NCBI GenBank assembly: GCA_003635265.1
Contig: PYIZ01000032.1
Location: forward strand, 22,239-86,238
From: Candidatus Poribacteria bacterium
Lineage (GTDB): Bacteria > Poribacteria > WGA-4E > PCPOR2b
Direction of reading: 5' to 3'
DNA length: 64,000 bases
Made by a program: the position numbers and the translations under genes. The notes beneath the pieces are model-generated. The model had not been told where the DNA came from. It saw nothing but the letters and a program-made list of their open reading frames with translations, and searched no databases. Shown piece by piece: positions 1 to 8,862 of this stretch. Numbering within the stretch: the first letter of the stretch is position 1; the number at the start of each line of letters is the position of its first letter.

Positions 1-348
1 TGTTGCAACATCCCACAGCCACACCGTTTCATCGTCCCAACTTCCGCCACTTGCGAGCGTGGTGCTGTCCGGACTGAATGCAACACTTGTCACCGATGAT
101 GTGTGCCCCGTGAGCAGAGTGAGTTCCGCTCCAGTGTGTGCGTCGTACACCCAAATCCCAATGACAGTCCCTACTGCCAGGAGGTCTCCGTCAGGAGAAT
201 ACGCTATATCAGTGATCCCGCCTTTACCGAGACGTGCTTTCGCACCTTTGGGCAGATGCCATTGCGGGGAATCTTGGGCGAAGATACTTGGTACATATAG
301 AATGGATACTAATAATAGGTTGACGCCAAAATACATTCCCTTTTTCAT
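1..348 (-). CDS. WD40-repeat protein, N-terminal part (runs off the window)
   Basis: The reading frame stays open from an ATG at 348 to the window edge (116 codons). It begins with a signal peptide (MKKGMYFGVNLLLVSILYV, then a cleavage-like SIFAQD), so the product is exported. After it come WD40-type blades: ITDIAYSPDGDLLAVG, IWVYDAHTGAEL and then VTSVAFSPDSTTLASGG with a closing VWLWDVAT. An AGGGGG stretch lies about 10 bases before the ATG. WD40 propellers are protein-binding scaffolds; the partner is unknown. The plus-strand frame across the same bases is a shadow. Confidence 0.85.
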   Translation of the reverse strand, partial: MKKGMYFGVNLLLVSILYVPSIFAQDSPQWHLPKGAKARLGKGGITDIAYSPDGDLLAVGTVIGIWVYDAHTGAELTLLTGHTSSVTSVAFSPDSTTLASGGSWDDETVWLWDVAT

Positions 349-759
349 GAGACTCAACCCCCTTGTTCTGTGACTGTCTATCAATTTCTGTGCCAAACAT
401 CTGTCGGCACTAGAAAACGGGGTAAAAGGGTTGATTGCGGCCTTATATCCCACAGTCGTTAGCGCTAAAGCCGTCTTGAGATGGGGCACATTTCGCTTGC
501 AGGCGGGCGGGAGATTGCCCGACATCGTACACACTGGTGTTTACTTTTAACCTTCAGTGTGCAAAGTGTCTATTGAGCAGTTGCTGGTGGGAGTGTATGC
601 GATTGGGATAAGGATTTGACCGATCTGCTCGGCGTTTGGGACAGTAAGTGAAGAGTTCAGTTGGAACTTAGGCGTGTAATACAGCTTGGGTTCAACAGTT
701 CAAATTTTGAACATCGTTGTCTTATAAATAGACGCGGTGAGAACCAACACGCAGCTGCC
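349..759. other. Intergenic region, no gene seen
   Basis: About 410 bases between the start of the WD40 gene and the end of the MntA-HepT-like gene. No open frame with protein-like composition, no tRNA shape and no convincing promoter was seen. It presumably holds the promoter of the WD40 gene. Confidence 0.4.
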
Positions 760-1539
760 TTAGAGATTTGAATTTTCAAGCCAATCACAGAAAACGAGTA
801 CCGCTCCCCGAATTTCTTCAAACAGCAGGGTTGTTTTCTGCGCTAGTGTTACTACCCGTACTGCCTCTAATTCATACCCATAAATGTGGCGCAGCCTATG
901 ACGAAAACGGCGGTATTCATCTGTGTCGGATAGAAGGTCCTGAGAAAACAGTGGTGGGCGCTCAACCCGCAGTTGACCCATTTGGTAAAGGAGAGTCCGA
1001 TGCCACTGTTCATCTGTTGGTAAGTCGCCATCTAATGTGACGGCAATTCTTTCACAGATACGTTCAATACCTGAATAAAAATCGTCCACATAGCTCGCCA
1101 ACGCACGGGTGGCAAATTGGTCCGGTTGCTCACCCGCTCTTTTCAGTGCTTCTGCAAGCCCTGAAATGATTGGCTCAAGTGCGGCAATTTCAGCCATTAA
1201 TCTCGACTTCAATGCGGCGTGGGGATTTTCATCCATAGGTTTCCCTTCCAAAATGCGTTCCCGTATTTCTGTAGGCACGGAATCTAAAAGCACCAGATGA
1301 ATAGATAGCCACGGTGGCATTAGCGTTTCCAGAACCGCTTCCGCTTCCCAACACGCCTCGCGTGACAGTCCTTCAATAGCCAGATCGAGATCGGAAGCTT
1401 CATGCCAAGGACTATCGCCGACAAGTGAACCGAAAGGGATGACCTGCTTTGCACCGAACCTTTTCTGCAATACCTCTGCACAGTGTGCGGCGATGGAAAG
1501 TGCCTCTTGATGACGATGAGTTAAGCTCGGTGAATCCAA
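760..1539 (-). CDS. Single-chain MntA (nucleotidyltransferase) - HepT (HEPN) like protein
   Basis: The N-terminal half is a minimal nucleotidyltransferase: GS at residues 37-38, then D50-L-D52 and a third acidic residue D86 (VLLDS). The C-terminal half is helical and carries R213-x4-H218-x-Y220, the RX4HXY signature of HEPN/HepT RNases. In the two-gene MntA/HepT toxin-antitoxin systems the transferase AMPylates the tyrosine of that motif; here both parts are in one 259-residue chain. The GS-to-DxD spacing is 11 residues rather than the usual 10. The start is a TTG, chosen because AGAGGTGA sits just upstream inside the last codons of the kinase gene. The kinase stop codon directly abuts it, so the two are probably co-transcribed. 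Whether it acts as a toxin-antitoxin or a housekeeping transferase cannot be told from sequence. Confidence 0.75.
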   Translation of the reverse strand: MDSPSLTHRHQEALSIAAHCAEVLQKRFGAKQVIPFGSLVGDSPWHEASDLDLAIEGLSREACWEAEAVLETLMPPWLSIHLVLLDSVPTEIRERILEGKPMDENPHAALKSRLMAEIAALEPIISGLAEALKRAGEQPDQFATRALASYVDDFYSGIERICERIAVTLDGDLPTDEQWHRTLLYQMGQLRVERPPLFSQDLLSDTDEYRRFRHRLRHIYGYELEAVRVVTLAQKTTLLFEEIRGAVLVFCDWLENSNL

Positions 1540-2553
1540 CTACCAATCACCTCTTTCCTCGACAAAATCTTCGACCTCGCGCATCGTCGGCATAAAGTTC
1601 GCGCAACCGTGTCGAGTGACGACAATTGCGCCGGTCGCATTGCCCAAGCGGGCGGACCGTTCCCATCCCCAATCTTTCAGGTGACCATAAATGAAACCAC
1701 TGGCGAAGGCATCTCCTGCGCCAAGCGTGTTATACACCTCGACGGGGAATGGATCGGCGTTGATAACGTCCCCTTCGGACAGATGAACATCTGCGCCTTC
1801 AACCCCGCGTTTCATCACCAAAGCCTCTGGACCACCGTTGAGAATGGTCTCAATCGCGGCGTTCACGTCGCCTTCTATATCTGGGTTGGAGATTTGGGAG
1901 TGGGTAATGGAGAGTTGTGAGACATCGGAAAGACTTGCCGCTTTGACCTCCTCCTCCGTTCCGAGTGCGATATCGACCAATCGTAGGGCAGATCTGGCAA
2001 CCACCCCGAAAGCGCGGGGGTCATGCCACTGGTCTGCGCGGAAGTCAAGGTCGAAGAACACGGTCGTTCCAACGGATTGGGCATATTCAGCGGCGAAGAG
2101 GTTCGCGCTGCGACTCGGGTCCTTGCTCAGGCCAGTACCAGAGATGAGTAAGGCGCGACTATCGGCAATCGGTGCAGCGAGGACATCGTCGATGGTGAGT
2201 TCGATGTCGGCACAGTTATCGCGATAGTAGACGAGCGGGAATCGGTCCGGCGGTTCGATCCCAAGCACAACCGCACTGGTTCGATGTCCCGGTTTGTGAC
2301 AGACAAACTTTGTTTCGACATCTTCGTCATTTAGGAACTTGAGGATGAAGTCACCCACTGGATCTTCGCCGAGTGCGGTGAGAACAGCGGATCGGAGTCC
2401 AAGTCGCCGTGTTCCGACGCTGATGTTCGTTGGGCATCCACCGACAAACGCGCCAAAGCTACCGATTTCGGGAAAGGGTGTGCCGATGTCGTTGGAATAT
2501 AAATCTATCGAACTGCGTCCAATTGCTAAAATATCATAAGTTCGTTCGCTCAT
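1540..2553 (-). CDS. iolC: PfkB-family sugar kinase, IolC-like (5-dehydro-2-deoxygluconokinase type)
   Basis: A ribokinase-fold carbohydrate kinase. The N-terminus YDILAIGRSSIDLY and the GGCPTNISVGTRRLG segment are typical of IolC, which phosphorylates 5-dehydro-2-deoxygluconate in inositol breakdown. The PfkB signature NTLGAGDAFASG lies near the C-terminus, with catalytic Asp about residue 281. The ATG at 2553 is preferred to an upstream frame extension because it lies 4 bases after the stop of the aldolase gene and gives the family's usual start, for a 337-residue protein. The pairing with an HpcH-type aldolase fits a kinase-then-aldolase route. No other inositol genes are nearby, so a related 2-keto-3-deoxy sugar acid is also possible. 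Confidence 0.75.
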   Translation of the reverse strand: MSERTYDILAIGRSSIDLYSNDIGTPFPEIGSFGAFVGGCPTNISVGTRRLGLRSAVLTALGEDPVGDFILKFLNDEDVETKFVCHKPGHRTSAVVLGIEPPDRFPLVYYRDNCADIELTIDDVLAAPIADSRALLISGTGLSKDPSRSANLFAAEYAQSVGTTVFFDLDFRADQWHDPRAFGVVARSALRLVDIALGTEEEVKAASLSDVSQLSITHSQISNPDIEGDVNAAIETILNGGPEALVMKRGVEGADVHLSEGDVINADPFPVEVYNTLGAGDAFASGFIYGHLKDWGWERSARLGNATGAIVVTRHGCANFMPTMREVEDFVEERGDW

Positions 2554-2557
2554 CGGT

Positions 2558-3346
2558 TCACCCTGATACGTACTTCTTGAATTTCTCACTTTGCTCTGCG
2601 AATCGGCAGGTAACCAGAAAAGCATCATTTCCGCAAGCGATTAACTGAACACCCGCATCCGCCCACCGTTTGCCACTCTCAAAATCGTTGACGTAGCTGC
2701 CGAGAACGATTTGAGATTCCTTTGCCTTTGCGATCACCTTTTCTATACTTTCGACAATCAACGGGTGGTCGAGCTGTCCAGAGATTCCGAGCGATGTCGA
2801 GAGGTCATACGGTCCGAGGAATATTGCATCGAGTCCATCGGTCGAAAGAATCTCATCAATGTTCTCCACCGACCTCGCAGTTTCAATCTGCCCGATGATG
2901 AAAATTTCCTCATTCGCCTGAAGAGTATATTTCACACCATCTAATTTGCGAAAATCGCCGTAATCGGTGTGTCCTATGCCGAATGCGACTCCCCTATCTC
3001 CCTCCGGTGCATATTTCGCCCACTCTACCACATTTTCGATATCTTCGCGGGATTCCACACGCGGAATCATCACGCCAGAAGCACCGGCGTCAAGTGCGCG
3101 TGAGATAAAATGTCGCTCCTTGTCTGGCACACGTACAATACTGGGGAGATCCGATCCCCTTGCCGCTCTGACGATACGCCCGACCGTTTCCATCGTAAAG
3201 GTCGTATGCTCCATATCTACAATGATGAAATCCGCTCCGGCGCTCGCTAGAATGGTTGCAATTGATGGCACCGCAAACTCCATCACAAAGGTGCCAACAA
3301 TGACTTCTCCGCTTCGTAACGTTGATTTAATCTGCTTCGCTCTCAT
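2558..3346 (-). CDS. HpcH/HpaI-family class II aldolase
   Basis: A pyruvate-type, metal-dependent aldolase of the 4-hydroxy-2-oxoheptanedioate / 2-dehydro-3-deoxyglucarate aldolase family. Visible family blocks are DFIIVDMEHT (about 39-48), RVPDKE, the ALDAGASGVMIPRVES segment (about 85-100), the GQIETARSVEN segment and AIFLGPYDLS. The Glu and Asp of the IPRVES and LGPYDLS blocks are in the usual metal-site regions. The length of 262 residues is normal. It lies 4 bases ahead of the IolC-like kinase gene and is translated first, so the two are very likely one operon; the aldolase may split the kinase product or act on a related sugar acid. Confidence 0.85.
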   Translation of the reverse strand: MRAKQIKSTLRSGEVIVGTFVMEFAVPSIATILASAGADFIIVDMEHTTFTMETVGRIVRAARGSDLPSIVRVPDKERHFISRALDAGASGVMIPRVESREDIENVVEWAKYAPEGDRGVAFGIGHTDYGDFRKLDGVKYTLQANEEIFIIGQIETARSVENIDEILSTDGLDAIFLGPYDLSTSLGISGQLDHPLIVESIEKVIAKAKESQIVLGSYVNDFESGKRWADAGVQLIACGNDAFLVTCRFAEQSEKFKKYVSG

Positions 3347-3466
3347 ATTTTAATTACACCGTCCGCTATCAGAAATCGTGCTTTTGGGAGGGAGATTCGC
3401 GATAAGTTCTAAACATAATTTGATGCAATGTTCAGTACAAGAACCTTCTTTACATCCGATATTTTG

Positions 3467-5431
3467 TTACCTTGCTGTAAAGAGATTTTCTATTTCCCGT
3501 AATAGTTTTCGCGCACCAGCCTCAGCGTTGGTAGTTCGTTTCAGCCTTTTTGAAATCCTTAAAATTCTATCACAATAGTCGTAGGTTAAACTGAGATCTC
3601 CTATAGCACGGGCATTTTCCGCGACATTGAAATAACAGATTGTCGTGCGCGATAGACTTTGATTCGCTGCTTCCCACAGGTTGGCATGCGCGTAATTGTC
3701 CGCGGAAAGAGCATATAATCTGCCGGCGTCAGCCCAAGTCAGTTCCCTTTCTAAGGCGTCCGCCCGCATGGCATAGTAGGTTCCCGCTTCCTGCGCACAC
3801 TGTCGTGCGCGATTGTAACGGCGGCTAGCTGTGTAGGCGAGCCGTGCTCGTGCATAACAATCTGCGCCCGATTCCCAATTCTCCGACTCAATAAAGTTGT
3901 CCGCAGATGTTTTATAAAATTCCCCCAGTTTTTTGTACTCCGCACGGCTCCGTCGGCTCTTCCCCGCTTGGGCATGTTCTTCAGCTGATTGACGTATCTC
4001 GGCAGCAAGCCTCTCATGGGGTGCCTGAAGTGCTTCATGGAGTTTTCGCAGCACATATTCTGGGGCAGTTTCCTGTGGATTGAGCGGTTGAAATGTCAAA
4101 TCGGAACCGGTGCCACCATCTGTAGGAAGGGGACCTGAACCTACAGCAGAAGGCACATCGGCGATGTCACGAGAAGAGAAACGATTGTTAAGCAAGGTTC
4201 TGAGTTCCGCAACCTCGTCAGTCGACAACTGGTCAATTAATCCAATCATTTCTCTTGCTGTCGAAGGAGGTTGGGGAGGAGTCATCAAATCCGACAGATG
4301 CCGAAATATCCAATCCGCTTTTTTGGTGGCTTTGACACTGCTTAAGTAGAGGCGGTGTGCTTGTTGCACTTCTTGCAATGCGTGCTGTGACTGTGTGCCG
4401 CCGATGAGTTGAATGGCTTTATCGTAGTGTAGATTGACTTGGGCTTCAAGTTGAAGTTCGTTCTGTTTTTCTGTTTTTGCTTTCTGTTCCTCAGATATAT
4501 CCAATTCAATTTTCTCTGCCACCTCGGCAGAAACTCGCAAATCCTTTCTGTGTTCGGATAGCATAGCGCCTTGTATCGCTGGATTTGATTGCTCCGTCAT
4601 TGTATGCCGCACGGCGTCTGCATACCATTTTTTGCGGATATGATCCAAGTCGTTATACAACTCTGAGGCGGTTTGATACCGAGTCTGCACGTCTCGATGC
4701 AATGCTCTCTGTAAGATCGCACGCATATCTTCAGGCAATTTGTAGTCGAATTCGATTTCTTCGCTCTGCTTTCTCACCTGAATTTCATCCTGGGTTTTTC
4801 CTCGAAATGGGAACTTTCCCATAAACATTTCGTAAAGGATTAGCCCAGTTGAGTAGAGATCTGCCCGGTAATCGTAACTCCCTTCGTACTGTTCGGGTGC
4901 CATGTATCTGCGTGTGCCCGTGATCGTGCCCGCGTAGTCAGTGCTTGCTTCAAGGATACGCGCAACGCCGAAGTCAGAAATTTTCGCTACTTGATCCGCA
5001 GTCAACAAAATATTTTGAGGCTTGATGTCCCGATGGATAATGTTCTGTTCATGGGCAGCGACAAGTCCTCGGGAGATATCAAGTGCAATATTGATCGATA
5101 GATTACGGCGAAGAGGAGTCGCGGTGATTAACTGACGTAAACTGGGTCCGTCAACGTACTCCATGACGATATAGGCGACGTATTCATCATCGCCGGGTTC
5201 GACGGTATGGATGGAGACGATGTTGGAATGTCCCCAATTCCGTCCCATCGCGCTCAATTCGGTAAGAAGGTAACGCATCCGTCCCGAGGGGTAGATTGAT
5301 TTGGGCAATACTTTGATCGCAACGGTACGATTAGTAAACTCCTCTTTCGCTCGAAAAACGGAGGCAAAACTACCGTTGTTAATCAGTTTTTCAATACGAT
5401 ATTTTCCTAAGACCAGTCCGTTTATCTGCAT
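3467..5431 (-). CDS. Hanks-type Ser/Thr protein kinase with helical-repeat C-terminus
   Basis: From the ATG at 5431 (AAGGA 8 bases upstream) the protein has 654 residues. Kinase domain about 10-275: a degenerate glycine loop (NNGSFASVF), VAIK lysine K40, HRDIKPQN with catalytic D135, DFG D154 and the APE motif at 178-180, so it should be active. No transmembrane segment is seen, unlike many PknB proteins. Residues about 275-430 are charged and helical; about 430-650 look like a TPR-type solenoid rich in Ala and Tyr (YARARLAYTASRRYNRA, YYAMRADALERE). The gene stands between two sugar-acid genes in the same direction, but nothing shows that it regulates them. The target is unknown. Confidence 0.88.
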   Translation of the reverse strand: MQINGLVLGKYRIEKLINNGSFASVFRAKEEFTNRTVAIKVLPKSIYPSGRMRYLLTELSAMGRNWGHSNIVSIHTVEPGDDEYVAYIVMEYVDGPSLRQLITATPLRRNLSINIALDISRGLVAAHEQNIIHRDIKPQNILLTADQVAKISDFGVARILEASTDYAGTITGTRRYMAPEQYEGSYDYRADLYSTGLILYEMFMGKFPFRGKTQDEIQVRKQSEEIEFDYKLPEDMRAILQRALHRDVQTRYQTASELYNDLDHIRKKWYADAVRHTMTEQSNPAIQGAMLSEHRKDLRVSAEVAEKIELDISEEQKAKTEKQNELQLEAQVNLHYDKAIQLIGGTQSQHALQEVQQAHRLYLSSVKATKKADWIFRHLSDLMTPPQPPSTAREMIGLIDQLSTDEVAELRTLLNNRFSSRDIADVPSAVGSGPLPTDGGTGSDLTFQPLNPQETAPEYVLRKLHEALQAPHERLAAEIRQSAEEHAQAGKSRRSRAEYKKLGEFYKTSADNFIESENWESGADCYARARLAYTASRRYNRARQCAQEAGTYYAMRADALERELTWADAGRLYALSADNYAHANLWEAANQSLSRTTICYFNVAENARAIGDLSLTYDYCDRILRISKRLKRTTNAEAGARKLLREIENLFTAR

Positions 5432-5549
5432 ATACACCATCCTTATTACTGGCTGGATATGGTCGTTTGACAGACTAACACAAACCGAATGGGCTGTCAA
5501 TATACAAATATACGCGCATCTGTGAGACAGGTGCTTGCCTACGGGATTA

Positions 5550-6197
5550 TTAATCTGCTTTGGCGATTTGCACGGCTTCTACCAACTTTTTCGCGTTCTC
5601 TGTCAGGAGATCTAACCGCCCATCGGCAATCACCTGATTGTTGACGAGTGCACTGCCAACGCCAAGCGCGGCTGAACCTGCCTTGATGAATTCTCCTGCA
5701 TTCTCAATACTCACGCCACCGGTGGGAATCATTGGGATATGCGGCAACGGTGCTTTCACATCTTTGATGTAGCTTGGTCCCCCACTGCTTGACGGGAAAA
5801 CTTTGACATAGTCTGCCCCGGTTTCCCATGCAGCCAAAATCTCCGTCGGCGTAAATGCCCCGGGCATTACAATTTTACTATATCGGTTGCAGATTTCGAT
5901 AACATCTGGTTTTGTTACTGGGCTGACGACAAACTCCGCACCTGCTAGCATTGCTGCCCGCGCGGTTTCGGCATCGAGGACCGACCCAACGCCTACGAGT
6001 ACTTCATCACCGTATCGTGCGGCGACATCGCTGATAACGCTTAACGCATTCGGAGTTGTCATCGTCACTTCAATCAGGTCGACCCCACCCGCTTTGATTG
6101 CTGCTGCAACTTCAATTAATTCAGCCGAACTGTTCGCACGAATGATGGCAACAACTCCACAGGATTCGACCCGTTGCATCTGTTCCAGTTTAGTCAT
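5550..6197 (-). CDS. eda: 2-keto-3-deoxy-6-phosphogluconate / 4-hydroxy-2-oxoglutarate aldolase
   Basis: A class I aldolase that splits KDPG into pyruvate and glyceraldehyde 3-phosphate, the last step of the Entner-Doudoroff route. Family marks: VAIIRANS near residue 20, LIEVTMTTP with E43, GVGSVLD (69-75), the PGAFTPTEI loop (112-120) and the Schiff-base lysine K132 in DYVKVFP. The length of 215 residues is standard. GAGGT lies 6 bases before the ATG. No KDPG-forming dehydratase is in the window. Together with the kinase and HpcH aldolase it points to use of sugar acids. Confidence 0.92.
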   Translation of the reverse strand: MTKLEQMQRVESCGVVAIIRANSSAELIEVAAAIKAGGVDLIEVTMTTPNALSVISDVAARYGDEVLVGVGSVLDAETARAAMLAGAEFVVSPVTKPDVIEICNRYSKIVMPGAFTPTEILAAWETGADYVKVFPSSSGGPSYIKDVKAPLPHIPMIPTGGVSIENAGEFIKAGSAALGVGSALVNNQVIADGRLDLLTENAKKLVEAVQIAKAD

Positions 6198-6290
6198 TAT
6201 TTACCTCGATCACAATAGATCATTAAAAATTATCTAGTAAGCTCAAAACCTTACTTTTCTATCGTTTGTATGTGTATCCAGTATTTTCCT

Positions 6291-7004
6291 TCACAGGATC
6301 CCAAGCGGTGGTGTTACGACAATTTCGTCAGTAACCATGCCAGCCGGCTGCGTCGCAACAAAGAGAATGGTCTCTGCTACATGTTCTGGCTTCAACATCA
6401 AATTCAGGTCAGGATGCCCCTCAATCTCCTTCCAGAATGGCGTGTCGACCGAGCCGGGGGAGACCGCTGTGACACGGATATTCTCGCTCCGGACCTCCTC
6501 CGCCAAAACCTTTGTAAACGCTAGTGCGCCTGCCTTTGCTGCACAATAGGCACTTGAGGCTGTGAATGCGACTTTCGCAGCAATTGACAGCACATTGATA
6601 ATTTGACCGGATTGACGTTCGAGCATAGAGGGTAGCACATATTTCGAGCAAAGGTAGGTGCTTTTGAGGTTAGAGGCGACTACCTGCGTCCATGTCTCCG
6701 GATCTGAATCGGCAACGGTCTCGAAGACACCGATCCCTGCATTGTTCACAAGGATGTCGATTTGACCGTAAGCCTCTAGCGTTCGATTGACCAGAGTCTC
6801 CACCGCCTCCGCCTGTGTTACATCCGTTGGTACAACGAGGGATTCGCCACCATCTGCGCTTACGAGACTGGCAGCTGCTTCGAGGTCATGTTGTGTCCGC
6901 GATGCGAGGACAACTTTCGCACCCGCTTGTGCAAACGCCAAAGCCGTTGCGCGACCGATGCCCCGCGATGCTCCTGTTATAATTGCAACTTTGTCCTTCA
7001 GCAT
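6291..7004 (-). CDS. Short-chain dehydrogenase/reductase, possibly sepiapterin-reductase-like by position
   Basis: A classical SDR. The NAD(P) loop is TGASRGIG near residue 10, NNAG follows at about 87, and the catalytic Ser140, Tyr153 and Lys157 have the correct spacing (Ser to Tyr 13). An Arg in VVLASRTQ after beta-2 suggests NADP(H). The ATG at 7004 is preferred over an upstream TTG because AGGGAG sits 6 bases before it. The protein has 237 residues. It lies 44 bases behind folE and in the same direction as PTPS and folE. That order recalls tetrahydrobiopterin synthesis, whose last step is an SDR (sepiapterin reductase). The substrate is an inference from position only. Confidence 0.85.
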   Translation of the reverse strand: MLKDKVAIITGASRGIGRATALAFAQAGAKVVLASRTQHDLEAAASLVSADGGESLVVPTDVTQAEAVETLVNRTLEAYGQIDILVNNAGIGVFETVADSDPETWTQVVASNLKSTYLCSKYVLPSMLERQSGQIINVLSIAAKVAFTASSAYCAAKAGALAFTKVLAEEVRSENIRVTAVSPGSVDTPFWKEIEGHPDLNLMLKPEHVAETILFVATQPAGMVTDEIVVTPPLGIL

Positions 7005-7048
7005 CTCGATCTCCCTCAAAGTGGTGCGTTTCTAGGACTAGGTATCGT

Positions 7049-7642
7049 CTAAATACATCTCATGAACTCTGTCCGAGTCGAAATTTTATCTCGAAACTCA
7101 CCAAGCATAACGTTGGTCATCGTTTGCGAGTGCTGCTTCTGTACGCCGCGCACCATCATGCACAGATGCTGTGCTTCGATGACAACAGCTACCCCAGCGG
7201 GATGCAAAACGTCCTGTAACGCTTCCGCAATCTGCTTCGTCAGTCTCTCTTGCACCTGCAAGCGACGGGCAAACATATCCACAATCCGCGGAATTTTACT
7301 GAGCCCAATGATTTTCTTGCGAGGAATATAGCCAACGTGACACTTTCCAAAAAATGGTAAGAGATGGTGCTCACAAAGGCTATAACACTCAATATCTTTG
7401 ACAATGACCATTTCGTCGTATTCTTCGTTGAAAATTGCATCGTTCACAACATCTTCGACGTTCTGGTCGTATCCCTGCATCAAAAATTGGAGGGCTTTCG
7501 CTGCGCGTTGCGGTGTTTTCAGGACCCCTTCCCTCGTCGGGTCTTCGCCGATATTCTCCAATATCTGTGTATAGATATATTCAAGTTTTGGATCGGCGGC
7601 AGTGGTTCCGTTATCAATTGAATCTGCGTGGTAAATTTTCAT
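7049..7642 (-). CDS. folE: GTP cyclohydrolase I
   Basis: Converts GTP to 7,8-dihydroneopterin triphosphate, the entry to folate, biopterin and (through PTPS-type enzymes) deazapurine synthesis. The zinc site is plain: C90 and H93 in [10 protein letters not shown], and C161 in [11 protein letters not shown]. The [14 protein letters not shown] block (about 37-50) and the [14 protein letters not shown] segment (about 129-142) are typical of FolE. The 197-residue length is normal. It starts 3 bases after the stop of the PTPS-like gene, so the two are translationally close. Confidence 0.96.
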   Translation of the reverse strand: MKIYHADSIDNGTTAADPKLEYIYTQILENIGEDPTREGVLKTPQRAAKALQFLMQGYDQNVEDVVNDAIFNEEYDEMVIVKDIECYSLCEHHLLPFFGKCHVGYIPRKKIIGLSKIPRIVDMFARRLQVQERLTKQIAEALQDVLHPAGVAVVIEAQHLCMMVRGVQKQHSQTMTNVMLGEFRDKISTRTEFMRCI

Positions 7643-7645
7643 TAA

Positions 7646-8479
7646 CTAAATTCCGTCTCCGTAGTAATCAAAGTGGTTCTTAGGAGTTTCTCTCAATCGA
7701 AGCCGATGTAACTGAATCGGCTTCAAATTTGGTTCTATAATTTCCCAAAGCACCTTCACAAAGTTTTCTGAAGTTGGATTGAGGTTCTCAAACTCAGGGG
7801 TGTCCAAGTTAAGATGCTTATGATCAAATCGTCCGTAGACCTGCTTCTGGATTGTTTCATCAAGGCGGTCTAAATCCGCAACCATGCCGGTTCTTGAATC
7901 CACCTCACCTTTTATTGTCACTTCTAGGGCATAGTTGTGCCCATGACCGTAGAAATTGTTACACTTTCCAAAGATCTCTTGATTTTCCGCATTGCTGAGT
8001 TGTGGACTGTGCAATCGGTGTGATGCACTGAATTCGTAAACTTTCGTGAGATAGACCATCTGTCCCTCTCCATAATAGTCGGCAGACAGGGTTGAATCCT
8101 CATATAACCTGATGCGATGTAAGGTGGTCCCTTTTAGATGTGGTTCAATCGCACCCCAAATCTGAATCGCTAAGTTCTCGCTTGTCGGCTGCAGGTGTGG
8201 GTTATTCGCGAAGGTAGGGTGTTGGACGTTGATATGCTTATGATCATAGTAGGCAACGACCTCGTCCTTGAGCACTTCGTCCAGATCCGTGATATTGATG
8301 ACCATCCCGTGTTCAGGATTAAGCCTACCTTTGACTGTCGCCTCTAGGACGTAGTTATGTCCATGACTATTTGGATTCGCAGTTGCTCCAAACAGGGCAT
8401 AATTCTCCGTATCGCTGAATTCAGGAATACGATAGTAGTGTGAGGCTTCAAAAGCGATTTGGCGCGTAAGGTAGTGCAC
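7646..8479 (-). CDS. Tandem two-domain 6-pyruvoyltetrahydropterin synthase / QueD-like protein
   Basis: Two PTPS domains in one chain. Domain 1 (about 1-138) has zinc histidines H14, H39 and H41, but its catalytic-cysteine position is T33 (FGATANPNSHGH). Domain 2 (about 142-277) has H154, H179 and H181 and keeps C173 (FGKCNNFYGHGH). Both keep the YYDHKH / FDHKH block and a late LHRIRL / LHRLRL strand. PTPS turns dihydroneopterin triphosphate into 6-pyruvoyltetrahydropterin; QueD makes the 6-carboxy product for queuosine. Domain 1 has therefore probably lost the standard chemistry. The start is a GTG with AAGGA 8 bases upstream. It is the first gene of PTPS - folE - SDR. Confidence 0.9.
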   Translation of the reverse strand: MHYLTRQIAFEASHYYRIPEFSDTENYALFGATANPNSHGHNYVLEATVKGRLNPEHGMVINITDLDEVLKDEVVAYYDHKHINVQHPTFANNPHLQPTSENLAIQIWGAIEPHLKGTTLHRIRLYEDSTLSADYYGEGQMVYLTKVYEFSASHRLHSPQLSNAENQEIFGKCNNFYGHGHNYALEVTIKGEVDSRTGMVADLDRLDETIQKQVYGRFDHKHLNLDTPEFENLNPTSENFVKVLWEIIEPNLKPIQLHRLRLRETPKNHFDYYGDGI

Positions 8480-8583
8480 GATGAGATTCCTTATCCGTGA
8501 AGCAAGATTCGTTATTCAGCCATCACATTGTAGTAAGCACGCTCCGCGTGCCGTAACCCTGTACTGGTGCTTCTTCACCCCTG

Positions 8584-8862
8584 TCACAGCCTAGCAACCG
8601 TATTATCTACCGTTTCAAGCTGCACACGCATTACCCACTCCCCACCTCCGCGAAAATGCACATGCCGCTTCTTCAGCCATTCTACGAGCGTATCTCGATT
8701 CGGTGCTTCCCATTCGCAGACCATTCGACCGAGGACAGTATCACACTGCACTTTCAAGTTCTTGACTCCGTCACTTTCGTCATCAAGAAATCGCTTGGCG
8801 AGCCTTTCTACATCTTGTCGTGTCATGCAGGCAATGATATGAGCAGAAACAAATTTGGGCAT
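8584..8862 (-). CDS. Small ferredoxin-fold protein, DUF4242-like
   Basis: From the ATG at 8862 (GGAG 7 bases upstream) a 92-residue protein. The pattern MPKFVSAHII, then a long helix, then VKNLKVQCDTVLGRMVCEWEAP followed by an Asp/Leu-rich helix resembles the small DUF4242-type alpha/beta barrel family. The function is not established. It lies about 100 bases ahead of the PTPS gene in the same direction and may be its leader gene. The family match is by eye and modest. Confidence 0.6.
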   Translation of the reverse strand: MPKFVSAHIIACMTRQDVERLAKRFLDDESDGVKNLKVQCDTVLGRMVCEWEAPNRDTLVEWLKKRHVHFRGGGEWVMRVQLETVDNTVARL

